The notes below the pieces were generated by a model. That model had not been told where the DNA came from, did no database searches, and saw nothing but the letters and a program-made list of their open reading frames with translations. A stretch of DNA of 64,000 bases from Isochrysis galbana (Eukaryota > Haptophyta > Isochrysidales > Isochrysidaceae), in contig CM030932.1 of NCBI GenBank assembly GCA_018136815.1, positions 497,481 to 561,480 of the forward strand, in the 5' to 3' direction. Both the position numbers and the translations under genes were made by a program. Positions 11,251-20,908 of the stretch are shown here, in pieces (positions within the stretch are counted from its first letter, which is position 1; every line of letters starts with the position of its first letter).

Positions 11251-11261
11251 AGATACTGAGA

Positions 11262-11400
11262 TACTAAGGCTGTGAATATAGTAGCGCTTGGTACTATATT
11301 ACCAAGGCTACCAACCCCGCACTGGAGCTACTACTATGTAACATAGTAGCACTCGGGCACTACTACTATGTTAACATAGTAGCAGTTTTGGCCTTGTTGC
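11262..11400. repeat. palindrome-rich element, type 1
   Basis: After the phrase atactaaggctgtgaa the segment is a string of self-complementary words: ctactactatgt-aacatagtag, then ctactactatgttaacatagtag around a central ctcgggcac. The same opening phrase and the central ctcgggcacta recur at 16427-16605, where the palindromic words are different. Confidence 0.6.
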
Positions 11401-11424
11401 GGGTGGGGGGAGGGATATTTTTGG

Positions 11425-11935
11425 ATACGTGCTATACTTAGCACGCCCCATCTCCCACCCCACCTCGGTCCGGCAACTCCAGATTCCCCCTCGCGTGGAA
11501 ATTAACCCCGCGCTCCGAGAGCTCTCTTCATTCCTCTATCACCGTCTCGCTCCTCGTCCTTTCGGCAGTTCTCCCCCGATTACTAGTGTAAATGGTCCGT
11601 TTATGTTAGTCTTTTGTGTCATCGTCATCGTGTTCTTTGTTTGTTTCCTCTGTCCCGTCCTCCTTCGTGATCTGCGCCGGTCCCGTTGCCTCCATCATGT
11701 CTGCCCCTGCCGTCACTCAGTTCGCATCCGAGCATTCGGGAGAGGTCCACGCCGGGCCTGGCACCCCTCCCTCGGCTCATCCCGTCCCCGTTCCGCCCGC
11801 ACTTAGTTCCGCCTATCTCTCCCTGGCGTCTCCATCAAGTCATACATGCGTCCATTCCCACCCCTCGCACTCACACACCACACCGCACTCGCACTCCTTC
11901 TCCACACAGGCCTACTAGCAGTACTAAGGGTAGTA
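11425..11935 (+). repeat. hairpin plus leader with a short open frame (family F-like)
   Basis: A perfect hairpin CGTGCTA-TACT-TAGCACG stands at 11428-11445. A C/T-rich leader follows and then ATG 11697, which opens a 73-codon frame (MSAPAVTQF...) in a good start context. The layout matches the other family F loci, but sequence identity is limited, so membership is an inference. Confidence 0.4.
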
Positions 11936-12150
11936 GCGGCGGTCGGCGGAGCTCAGTCTCTGTCGTAGTCGTACGTAGCATCGGCGGCGTGTGTGTAATC
12001 TGCAGTACAAATTAGGTGTATATTTTTCACATACACATAGCGTGCGTTGGGCGCTGGTTACTATGAAAATGTCGATATGACTCTACACCACACACCACAC
12101 AATCACACCGTCACATCTCGTACATACACACTTTTAGACATTTTGAGACA

Positions 12151-12806
12151 ACTAAGTTTATACTTAGACGCGATGGAGCGCGCCGCCGCGACTCCCCTCT
12201 CCTTCGGGCCCCCCGCCGAGGGCGCCCCACCAGCGACCATGGAGCACCGGTTATCGAAAGAGTCCTAAGCAGGTTCACGGCCCTCGTCAGAGGTCGGGAA
12301 CCTCCGGACAACTTCTTAACCGCACGCACGCGCAAGGCCTCCCTAGGAAGGAAGCCGAAAATCAAATCTCCACACGACCTCAGCGCCCCTGTCTTCTTAA
12401 CTAACAATAAAGGCGCCCTAGTCATGAGCACGAATCTATCTCTGGTAGCGGAAGCCCTCAACATAGCAGAGCGACTAGCCTAACCAAGCGACCCCGCGCC
12501 GCGAGCCGCCCACCATCCTAAAGTAGACCCCAGACACACTGACCACAGCTGCCTGACACCCAGCACAAGGAGCAAACACACAATAGCCGGTAGCCCGATG
12601 GCATAGGAGGAAGGCGCGAAACAGGCCATCGCGAATCGGCACACACCGTCTGCCACTGGAGACCCACGACACCCAGCCCCTAGGTAGAGCACGAGGGGAC
12701 GAGCCGCAAGGCAGGTGTAGGGGGAGTGAAGGGAAACGGGCGAGGCTGCGAAGATACCGTGCAGGGTCGCGCGCGCGGCGAGAATATTAAGAAGTTTTTT
12801 TTTTTT
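12151..12806 (+). mobile_element. family D retroposon, full-length copy
   Basis: A 19-bp direct repeat, ttttagacattttgagaca, lies at 12132-12150 and 12807-12825. The element starts with the hairpin ACTAAG-TTTATA-CTTAG. ATGGAGCGCGCC follows at 12173 and opens a frame beginning MERAAATP that stops at 12268. One base shift later another frame reads on from about 12250 to 12482, with a protein-like end (LSLVAEALNIAERLA then stop), so the original reading frame was probably about 100 codons and is now frameshifted. The element ends in ggcgagaatattaagaag and a T-run. Truncated copies are at 5844-6616 and 55583-55701. Confidence 0.85.
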
Positions 12807-14993
12807 TTTTAGACATTTTGAGACAGGCCTCGCTCCTCCCACCGCCGCTCTCCCTCTCCCTTGCCCTCCCGCCCTCCCTCGCCCCCGCCCTCTCTCTCGC
12901 TCCCCGTCTCGCTCCCCGCTCCCCGCGGCTCGCGCTCCGCTCTCTTTCCCTCCTCCCTTCCCGCCCTCGCTCTCGCTGCGCGCTCTCGCTCTCGCTCTCG
13001 CTCGAGGCTACCGAACATCAGCTGGCTGAGGCAAGACGTCTGCCGGCATCCCACAAGGGTACTGGTGGCCGACCACAGCCACGGCGCCACAGCGCATTGC
13101 GCATTATTGCATTGGTATTGGCGAGACTCTCTTTTTGCCACTGTGCAACCCCCTGAGAAATGTAGTGCTCTCTTCAATAACAAAAGCCTGGTCTTGGCGC
13201 GCATCGTTAGAGGGTGGAGGGATCGAATGAGTGCATGATTTGCCGCAACGCCGTGATGTGTGATGTGCTCGAGGACACTGGCTTAGAATACCTTCCTCTG
13301 TGACTTTGTCCGTTGATATCATACTGTTGAGATGAGACCAATAAATGTTCATGTTCAGCCCCAATGTCCAATGTACCCTCTGCTCCCCCTTTGGCGGGGC
13401 CCCAAGCTTTTAGTGTCAAGCTAACTCTTTTTGTTTTAAGCCTCCTTGACGTCCGAGTAATGGAACGGAGGTAGTAAAAGGTTTTTTATGCTAAAGATAG
13501 TTGCGCGAGGCCATCCACAAAAGCGACAACTATTTTGTGCGCAGGAACGCGAAAGATCGAATAGGCCGGTAGTGAACGAATCAGAATAATCATAATCAAG
13601 TTAGCGAGTGGGCGAGGGCTATATCCCGGCAGCAATCGCAACTCACAAGGCGTCCAACACTCCCACGCGCCACGAGAGCAACCGACGGCCCATACGGGGG
13701 GACCAAGATCTCGCTAGAATCCGGTTGGCAACGTCAGCGACACGCATACCAGCGCTCGAAAGGCCTGAAAAGTGGGGACACACATGATCGGGAGAAACAC
13801 GGATGACGATTGACACATTTACCTGCTGCTGGTCATCCTTACGCGTGGAAGTCGTACGTAAGTTTTGAGCTACGCCCTTTCCGGCAGGTCTCAGAACGTA
13901 CCGGCCCATTCCCCTCCCCACACCTGCCCTTCACGGAACATGCAACAACAGCAACGCCCCACGTCCGCCACATCGACAATGCCCCTCGGCCGCCAAAGCG
14001 CTGCAAGCTAAAGAGGCCGACGTCCCCTGGAAATAAGCCATCCCACCCACCATCGGAGAAAGAGAGCAGCCCGTTTGTCGCTGCCACGCCCGAGGGCTCG
14101 CGGGGGCGCATCGACGGCTGATTTGGCCGGCTGACGTAGCGGAATAGAAAACAATACATCACCACAAAGGCGGCGCGCGACCACGAGCATCGGACACCAA
14201 GGTTCGCCGCGGCAGATTGGTGGCTTGCCAGCGAGCTCGGGTCCATGCCGTAGCACGGGGCGCGAGCCGCTGGCGACGAACCTGCGGCGCGACCTCAGAT
14301 CGCCTCCGATGCCGCGGCGGGTCGAGGGCGCGCGCGGCCGTACGGCAGGCAGCGGGTCCGCACACGGCGCCCACCCGCACATGTCGGCTGGCCATTGGAG
14401 GCCGAGCGACGGCGGCGCACGTGCATCCGGCGTCACACCTGCCTGTGCACACGTTCACAGGCGTAGACTGTTGGGTAGAGGCGCACGGCGGCGGCTCTGT
14501 CGACATCTGCGGCACGGCGAGCAAGGACAGCAAGCGGCATCCGCTCAAGCCGAGCCCTCAAACGGCAGAGGCATGCCGCTTGTGCGCATCGCATGGGCTG
14601 CGCCGCTGACGATGGAGCCGGCAGGCCGGTGGCAAGCGGACGTTGGCGCGAGCCAATCACGTGCGGCACTTCGCCTCGCGCTGGGCCGGCGAGCGCAAGC
14701 ACCGGTATGTGACAGGGGAGGCACCCCGAATACTGGGCAACTCGGCCGCTTCCATTGAGGCGAGCGGGTTGAGTGCTGAATAGAAGTGGCAATCGTCTGT
14801 GAGAAGGGCGGCGCACATGCGGCCCGCCCGTCCCAGTCTTGTGAATGTTGAGAGGCAGGGTCGGCGCTGCGCGCGCCACCCAGCCGGGCCTGCACGTCAG
14901 CCCACCCCGCCCGCCTGCGAGCGCACCCCGTCCGCCCGGCCGCTCCAGGTTTCGCCCCGCCCCGCCATTCCCCCTCCCATGCGCCAGTCTCCC
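12807..14993. other. gene-free stretch
   Basis: 12830-13010 is CT-rich with ctcgctctcg repeats. 13225-13260 carries the CMICR phrase shared with 7150-7200. 14200-14900 is GC-rich with overlapping open frames on both strands, none of which shows a family motif. It may hold 3' UTR of the gene to the right. Confidence 0.4.
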
Positions 14994-15695
14994 TCAGTGC
15001 GCGCCTGGCCGGACAAGGACGGTCGGCTCCCCGCGCTCGATCAGCATCGACATCCACAGTATGGCGAGCAGGTTGGGCACGAGGTGCCACGCCGAGTGCC
15101 AAAGGAGGAACTGCGGCATCTTGCCCATCAACTCGTAGCCCTTGGAGACGGGGTAGCACACGGCGCAGCTGCACACGAGTGCGGCGGAGACTGCGAGGCG
15201 CGCATCGGCCATGCGCCCGGCAGTTGGGTTGCCCCCCGCAGGTCCAACCTCCTCTGCCCCTCCGCCGCTCCCTACCTCGCCCCAGAGCCTCGCGGTGAGA
15301 ACGGTGTTGAGCATGAGGACCCACGCGAGGAAGCGGTCTGCGGCTTCCCAGAAGGGCCACCCAAAGTATGTGGGCCTGCCGAGGGTACAGACGGCGTCGT
15401 TCATGTAGGAGAGGAACCCCTGGACTACGAGCAGCCCCCCGAATGCCCACGACGGCAGCATGCCGCTCTGGTGGCAGAGGGGAGGCATCGAAGGGAGAGA
15501 GAGTAGCAAGTAAAGACCGGTGAGAGAGTACGCCCAACAGGAAGATTTGTAGAGAGAGAGGCGGAGAGGCATGGTGTGCGAGAGCTTCTGGAGGAGACGC
15601 GTGCGGGTTGGCTTGTCCACCCATGTGACGCTCTCTCGCCGCGAGCCCTCTGCAGACGGGAGGGCAGAGAAGAGAGAGAGAGAGAGGGAGCCCAT
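14994..15695 (-). CDS. multi-pass membrane protein, possibly of the CREST/TMEM8-like hydrolase type
   Basis: The frame starts at ATG 15695 (MGSLSLSLFSALPS) and ends with TGA at 14994, 233 residues. An upstream GA repeat keeps the frame open further, so the start is chosen as the first ATG outside the repeat. About six hydrophobic segments are visible: CWAYSLTGLYLLLSLPS, LPSWAFGGLLVVQGFLSY, FLAWVLMLNTVLTA, LAVSAALVCSCAVCYP and PNLLAILWM among them. Polar residues inside membrane segments (SYMND, then ADRFLAW, then HSAWH, an H-x3-H pair) recall the Ser/Asp/His set of the CREST superfamily (ceramidases, PAQR, TMEM8). That match is by motif only. A glycine-rich insert near residue 155 could be an unspliced intron, but splicing at the visible GT and AG would break the frame. 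Function unknown. Confidence 0.6.
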   Translation of the reverse strand: MGSLSLSLFSALPSAEGSRRESVTWVDKPTRTRLLQKLSHTMPLRLSLYKSSCWAYSLTGLYLLLSLPSMPPLCHQSGMLPSWAFGGLLVVQGFLSYMNDAVCTLGRPTYFGWPFWEAADRFLAWVLMLNTVLTARLWGEVGSGGGAEEVGPAGGNPTAGRMADARLAVSAALVCSCAVCYPVSKGYELMGKMPQFLLWHSAWHLVPNLLAILWMSMLIERGEPTVLVRPGAH

Positions 15696-15735
15696 CGCCT
15701 CCCGCTCCGCTCGGACCCCCTCCTCTCCCCCTCTC

Positions 15736-15832
<97 letters not shown>

Positions 15833-16295
15833 TCTCTCTCTCTTCTCTCTCTTTCTCTCTCTCTTCTCTCTCTCTCCTCTCTCTCTCTCCCCCCGTCTCC
15901 TCCCTTTCCCCACCCCCCCTCTCTCCTCTCTTCATTCTCTCTTCCTTTCTTCTCTCCCTTTGGTTCTCCTTTTCTCTCTCTCCTCTCTATCCCCCCCTGG
16001 GCTCCTCCTCTCTCTCTCTCTCTTCTTTCCCCACACACAACAACCTACCCTCTCCTCCTCTCCTCCCCTCTCTCCTTCTTTCATCCCGCTTTATCTTCTC
16101 TCCTTTCGTCCTCCTTTCTGTTTCTCTCCTCTCTCCCCCCCCTCCTCTCCTCCTCCCCCTCTCTCTTGCTCCCTCCCTCCCTCTCTCTCTCCTTGCCTCC
16201 CTCTCTTCCCTCTCTTCTTCCCCCTTTCTTCTCTCTCTCCCCCCTTTCCCCTCCCCCCTTCCCGCCCGCCCCCCCCCCCCCCCCCCCCCACGCCG
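15665..16295. repeat. CT microsatellite and pyrimidine-rich tract
   Basis: An almost pure (CT)n run of about 90 bp begins near 15740 and is followed by 450 bp of C/T-only sequence ending in a C-run at about 16270-16290. It sits directly upstream of the 14994-15695 gene, purine-rich in that gene's sense direction. Confidence 0.9.
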
Positions 16296-16426
16296 CCGCA
16301 AAAAACAAAACTACCACTCCCCCCCATCTACCCCTCTACAAAAAAACCAACCTACTCCTTCTCCTCCCCCCCCCGCGGTGGCTGTGCAAGACCTACATGG
16401 TAAACACTAAACACGGGTTTACCTTG

Positions 16427-16605
16427 TTTATACTAAGGCTGTGAACCAGTTAGAGTGTTAACCAGTTAACACCCAAACACCCAAGCGTTTGGCACTACCA
16501 CCCTGATAGTGTTAGTGCCTCGGGCACTAACACTAACAGTCTATGTAGCAATTTTGCCACCGGCACAGGGTGTTAACATGGTGGTAATGGCCCCTTTTGC
16601 CGCGC
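16427..16605. repeat. palindrome-rich element, type 2
   Basis: It shares the opening atactaaggctgtgaa and the central ctcgggcacta with 11262-11400, but its palindromic words are gttaac/cagttaacac and cactaacacta/tagtgttagtg instead of the ctactacta series. It ends in atggccccttttgccgc, similar to ttttggccttgttgc in the first element. Non-coding. Confidence 0.6.
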
Positions 16606-17082
16606 TGGCGTGCATCCGCGCTTAGAGGGGCTCTGCGCAATGGTATAGTGCTATGTGGGTGTCCCCGAACCCCGAAGGAAGGCCGATTTTTTTCGCGCCT
16701 GCGGCGCGCACAAGCATGTTTTGGTCTTTAACTTTAAATGACTTCCCTAGAGCTAAGTTACACATACACACACACTGCATATAAATATAAACCTTTTAAT
16801 AGTCTCACCGCACCCGCGGCCGTGGACCCTCTACTTTCCACTCACGTAGGAGAACTTTCTACACCCCCACTTCCCCGGCCCTTCTCCCCCCGCCATAAGG
16901 CGACTCCCCCCGTGCACTACTAGGGGGATAGGGGTGAAGGGCTTAGATATGGTCCGGTGGCCCGCGCCTCCCCCCGGTGATCATTCCCCCCCTTCCTCCT
17001 GTGTCTCCGAGTGGGCGGCGGCCTCAGCCCCGACTTATCCTGTAAACAGGTGCGGGACTTACCTATTTTCCGGTGAGCGGAG

Positions 17083-18220
17083 AAAAACTATTGTTATAGT
17101 TTGAACTATGGAGCGTGCCGCGACCGCTCCCGAGCCTCAGGCGACCCTCGCCACTGCGCCCCACCTGGGACGCCCCACGCCGCCCGAGGCGGCTCGTCAG
17201 AAAGCCCTCTCAAAGCCCATCCAGCCCATCCAAACCACACCCGCGCGAGCGCGCGGGGTGGCGAGCACTGGCACCGAACAGGTTGCCACCATGGCTCTGC
17301 GCATCATGCAGGGGGTCTTTGAGACCCCCTCCAACAGTGGGAAACCCTCCCACCCCAAGAGCACCTCATGTGGGAGGGCAGTTCAGCTGCCCTCCCCATG
17401 GTGGAAACCTCTACCATCAGTGCACCCAACATGGGAGGGCACTTCACAACCATCAATCTTCCACAGAGAGCACTCAATGCCTCTGTTTTCCAACATGTTG
17501 ACACACTTCTCATCTTCACCCCACTCTTGTGGGCCACAAGTACCTACAACTCAGTGCCCTGCCTTGGGCCCTCTTTCAACACTTGATTCCCTCTCCCACT
17601 CCCCCTTCACACTACAACCAACCCAAACAACACGAACCCCCTCGCCTTGTGTTTCAAGCACCAAAAATTTCAACTCAAGACACATGTTGATACACTTCTC
17701 GTCTTCGCCCCACTCTTGTGGGCCACAACTACCTACAACTCAGTGCCCTGCCTTGGGCCCTCTTTCAACACTTCACTTCCTTTCCCACTCCCTCTTCCAT
17801 CTACAACCAACCCAAGAAGCACAAACCCCCTCGTCCTCTGTTTCAAGCACCAAAAATTTCGACTCAAGACAAGAGGGAGGACATGTCTTGAGGCGGCGTC
17901 GCTGCCCATGCCTAGCGCAAGGGTATAGCGCCGCCACTCAGACATCTCCTTCCCCACAGCTCCTCTTTGAGGAGTTGCTCCTCACCCTTCCATTAGGCCC
18001 CCTTGCCTGCGAGACCAATACAGGATCCTGGCGTGGGGGGCTGTCTGAGTGTGGAGGGAGGGGCGCTCCGGCTAGCGCAGGTAGAAGGCTAGTGAAGAGC
18101 TGGGTGGCACAAGGGGGGAAGGGTGCTTGCGCTTGCCGCGGCAGGGAGTCCTGTCATGAGTGAGCGCTAGTCCCATTCCTTTGCCGCTTCGCGATCCATA
18201 AAAATTTGCTAAAAATAAAA
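17083..18220 (+). mobile_element. family B retroposon, full-length copy
   Basis: A 19-bp direct repeat (tattttccggtgagcggag) lies at 17064-17082 and 18221-18239. The element begins with the hairpin AAACTAT-TGTT-ATAGTTT (17085-17102), then gaactATGGAGCGTGCC. It ends A-rich (cataaaaatttgctaaaaataaaa). Other full copies are at 23769-24908 and 51244-52386, and a deleted copy is at 54922-55175. Near 17522 and 17711 an internal unit of about 189 bp is repeated in tandem. Confidence 0.9.
17108..18163 (+). CDS. family B element open frame, unknown function
   Basis: The frame runs from the ATG just after the 5' hairpin for 351 codons. The copy on the other strand at 51355-52359 has the same frame intact for 334 codons, ending at KLVKSWVA, where the present copy has lost the stop and reads 17 codons further. 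The protein starts MERAATAPEPQ and is rich in Pro, Ser and Thr. It has two repeats of about 63 residues (each with PHSCGPQ, TTQCPALGPLSTL and STKNF). No RT, nuclease or nucleic-acid-binding motif is visible. A role like ORF1 of a non-LTR element is a guess. It may equally be a non-coding frame kept open by composition. Confidence 0.45.
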   Translation: MERAATAPEPQATLATAPHLGRPTPPEAARQKALSKPIQPIQTTPARARGVASTGTEQVATMALRIMQGVFETPSNSGKPSHPKSTSCGRAVQLPSPWWKPLPSVHPTWEGTSQPSIFHREHSMPLFSNMLTHFSSSPHSCGPQVPTTQCPALGPLSTLDSLSHSPFTLQPTQTTRTPSPCVSSTKNFNSRHMLIHFSSSPHSCGPQLPTTQCPALGPLSTLHFLSHSLFHLQPTQEAQTPSSSVSSTKNFDSRQEGGHVLRRRRCPCLAQGYSAATQTSPSPQLLFEELLLTLPLGPLACETNTGSWRGGLSECGGRGAPASAGRRLVKSWVAQGGKGACACRGRESCHE

Positions 18221-18713
18221 TATTTTCCGGTGAGCGGAGCTCTCGCTCCGCCCACCCCCTTCTCCGCGCGCTCTCTCCCCTCTCCTGCAGGCACGCGCGA
18301 TGGCGCGCCTGCGGCAGGCCTCCAGCTGCCCTGTGGCGGCCCTTGGAGGCTCCTGGAGGCCAGCTCAGGGGGCAAAGGAGGCTGGGGCTGGGCCCTGGCC
18401 TCCCCTGCCTCTCCCTCGCTGGTGCTCCCGAGCCTCTGGGGCCCCCAATCTGCACCTGTCTGCCTGTCGACCAGGGGGGGAGGGGGGGTTGGAGCGATGG
18501 GCTGGTCACGAGGGGCCAGGATGGGCGAATGGGGCGAGCCTGTGGGGAAGGGAGTAGGGAGTGGGTCAGTAGGGCAGTGGCCTCCTGGCAAGCCATCAGG
18601 CGTGCCAGGAGGATGGGCTCCCCCATGGCAGGGGAGGAGTGGAGAGAGGGGGGGGCTCGTGCCCCCCCATGGGTCAACCAAGTATAAACTTAGTTCCACA
18701 CACACACTGCATA

Positions 18714-19972
18714 GATGAGCGACATCTATATAATAAAAAATTTTTCCAACTGGGAAGGTGCTGGTCCGAAGTTTTTTCTTCAGTGAAGGTGCAGGTGAAG
18801 GTGAGAGTGCAGGAACTACAGGTGCAGGTGAAGACACGGTGAACGGGGCGCGCTGGGCGGCCCGTAGCCCGCCAAGGTGGCTGTTGATCGTGCTCGTGTG
18901 GGATTGCAAGTTGAGAGCCAAAATTGATCAAGTGGTCAAGTGGTGGGGCACACCACCCATGTTATCGGAAAAAATAAGCAGGCACCTGCACTGCACGCAC
19001 ACTCCTTCACTCCAACTGCGGCATCGACGCCACATACAGCTGCGGAGCCCGCGCGCGCACATCAAATCCCGCGCGCACACACCCGTTCTATTCAATACAA
19101 GGTCCTCAAGCTGATTCATTCACTTATGCGGACATGGGAAGCGGAGCAGCGGAAGTGCAGCAGCAACACAACAGCCCCGCGCTGAACACATGAAGCCAGC
19201 GGGGGGCCCATTTTCAAAGGCTGGGCACGTTGTTGTCGCTGTCGCTCGAACATGCTCCCTCCGCTATTTCACCCTGCTGCGTTTCCTCGTGCTGTTCGTC
19301 CGTCTCGACTCCGGCTGATTCCAGACGCGTGCGCTCCCTGCCGATCTTGTAGAAGAAGACAGCCAGCACTGTGCGAGCAGTGCTTGCGCCAGACCTGTGG
19401 TACATGCGAGACAGTAGCACATGGGCGTCACCAATCTCCTTGAAAACAGCGGGCGCTGCAGCGCCGGCGACGTGGCCCTCTTTTGACGGAACGCGACTTG
19501 ATAGTGGTTAAAGCTAAAATCGGTCATGAAACAATATCCTTATCTTCTATATACCTTAACGCACAACCTGGTAAACGCAAATAAGAAATCAAAATACTAC
19601 ACGCAGCGACAGAAATACTTCCCCACACCATACTAGCGGGCCCAGCTCCTAGACTCTAGACTAAGCTACAAGCTATAGAGCTAGGCATTAGGCACCCACA
19701 TACATCCTCCTGCCTCCTGCAGCCTGCAGCATCGGCCTTCTGTGCCGCTGGGTGGTGCACACGGGCATCGGGACAGGTGCGTGCAGTCCCTTTGTTCTTC
19801 CTCTCGAGCATGTGTGGCATGTGGTATGTAAAGTAGTAGTATGTTGATTGTAGCAGTAGCAGTAGAGTAGTAGCAGTTAGTATGTAGAGTAGTAAAGTTA
19901 AAGTACAAAGTACAACGACGAGGGTTCGGGAGCGTTGGATACCGGTGGGGGGGGCGGCCTCCGCGTGCCGCG
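18714..19972. other. gene-free stretch and likely promoter side of the bL12m gene
   Basis: 18781-18840 repeats gtgaaggtgcaggtgaagg. 19250-19440 has short frames on both strands without motifs. 19810-19905 is built of tagtagtagcag-like words. The last 60 bp before the bL12m ATG are G-rich. No gene is supported. Confidence 0.4.
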
Positions 19973-20908
19973 ATGGCGACGGCGATGCGGCGCGCACTCC
20001 TCTCCTCTCGGCCTTCTCTCTCCCCGCTCTGCGCGCTGAGGCTGGCGCGCCCTGGCGCGCGGGTAGGGCTGGGTAGTGCACGTGGATGCGCGACGACCAG
20101 CCCTAAAATTGCCGCCCTCGTCGACCAGATCGCAGAGCTCTCGCTGCTCGAAGCAGCACAGCTCACCGACGCGCTCAAGGTGAAGAAAGGGATTGCTGCC
20201 TTCCAGGATCCATCGGAGGCTTTCGGGGGCTGCTCCCGGTGGATTCCAGGGGAGGCCGCCCGAAATTTCGGGCTGCGCGGCTGTGTTCCCCTCCCACCCC
20301 CACCCATCCTCACGCCGCTTGGCCCCCGGCCGCGGCCACAAGGCCACACACACCATCACGGCAGGTGCACCCCCCTCAATCCTCCGCCGCCGCCTTGCCT
20401 TAGGAGCGGCTAGGTATCAGCAGCGCTATGCTCGCACCCGCGGGTGCTGTCGCGCCCGCTGGCGCGGGCGCTGCGCCTGCTGCCGAGGCGGAGGAGGCGC
20501 CTGCCGCCGAGAAGACGCACTTCACTGTCAAGCTCGACAAGTTTGACGCCGCGAGCAAGATCAAGCTGATCAAGGAGGTCCGCGCGATCACGGGCCTGGG
20601 TCTCAAGGAAGCGAAGGAGCTGGTAGAGGGCGCTCCGAAGGACATCAAGGTGTGGCCATCACCCGCGCATTGGCACCGCCAGCCGTCACGTCATGCCACA
20701 CCGCGCCACGCAACGCCGAGCCACCACACGCCACGCTGCGCCACGCCATGTCCCCCGCCCGACCCGCTCCACCGCGCCCGCTCGTATCCACCGCATTCGG
20801 CACCACATTCGGCGATGGTGCCCTTTGCAGGTGGACGTAAAGAAGGAGGAGGCCGAGGAGCTCAAGGCCAAGCTGGAGGCGGCGGGCGGTGTCATCGTCG
20901 TCGAGTAG
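19973..20908 (+). CDS. MRPL12: mitochondrial ribosomal protein bL12m (three exons)
   Basis: Exons 19973-20179, 20404-20649 and 20831-20908 join in phase 0 at GT-AG sites and encode 176 residues. Residues 1-42 are rich in Arg, Ala and Ser without acidic residues, as expected of a mitochondrial presequence. Residues about 43-75 ([19 protein letters not shown], then ERLGIS after splicing) form the N-terminal dimerisation helices. An Ala/Pro hinge follows ([16 protein letters not shown]). The C-terminal domain carries the L7/L12 signature: [20 protein letters not shown], the [17 protein letters not shown] helix that contacts translation factors, and [11 protein letters not shown] at the end. The protein forms the ribosomal stalk that recruits elongation factors. 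A plastid copy cannot be fully excluded, but the presequence looks mitochondrial. Reading through the first intron would break the conserved fold, which confirms the splice sites. Confidence 0.93.

Larger units (their letters stand above)
16782..18697 (-). mobile_element. family A retroposon interrupted by a family B copy
   Basis: Flanked by the direct repeat acacacacactgcata at 16766-16781 and 18698-18713. In its sense (minus) direction the element starts with the hairpin AACTAAG-TTTATA-CTTGGTT followed by gacccATGGGG and a G7/C7 second hairpin. It ends with gtgcggtgagactattaaaagg. A family B element (17083-18220) splits it; the family A sequence resumes exactly after the duplication tattttccggtgagcgg. 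Without that insertion the copy is about 760 bp, like the copies at 34398 and 42963. Confidence 0.85.

Noticed and set aside
13207-13419. Possible retrotransposon polyprotein fragment on the minus strand
   Set aside because: The phrases recall pol tails only loosely and no catalytic motif is present; the locus shares just a 40-bp repeat with 7150-7200.
14545-16038. Open frame of 497 codons rich in Glu-Arg on the minus strand
   Set aside because: It is translated from the GA microsatellite and then from another frame over the membrane protein gene; there is no non-repeat content of its own.
15571-16410. Open frames of Ser-Leu repeats on the plus strand
   Set aside because: Pure translation of the CT microsatellite.
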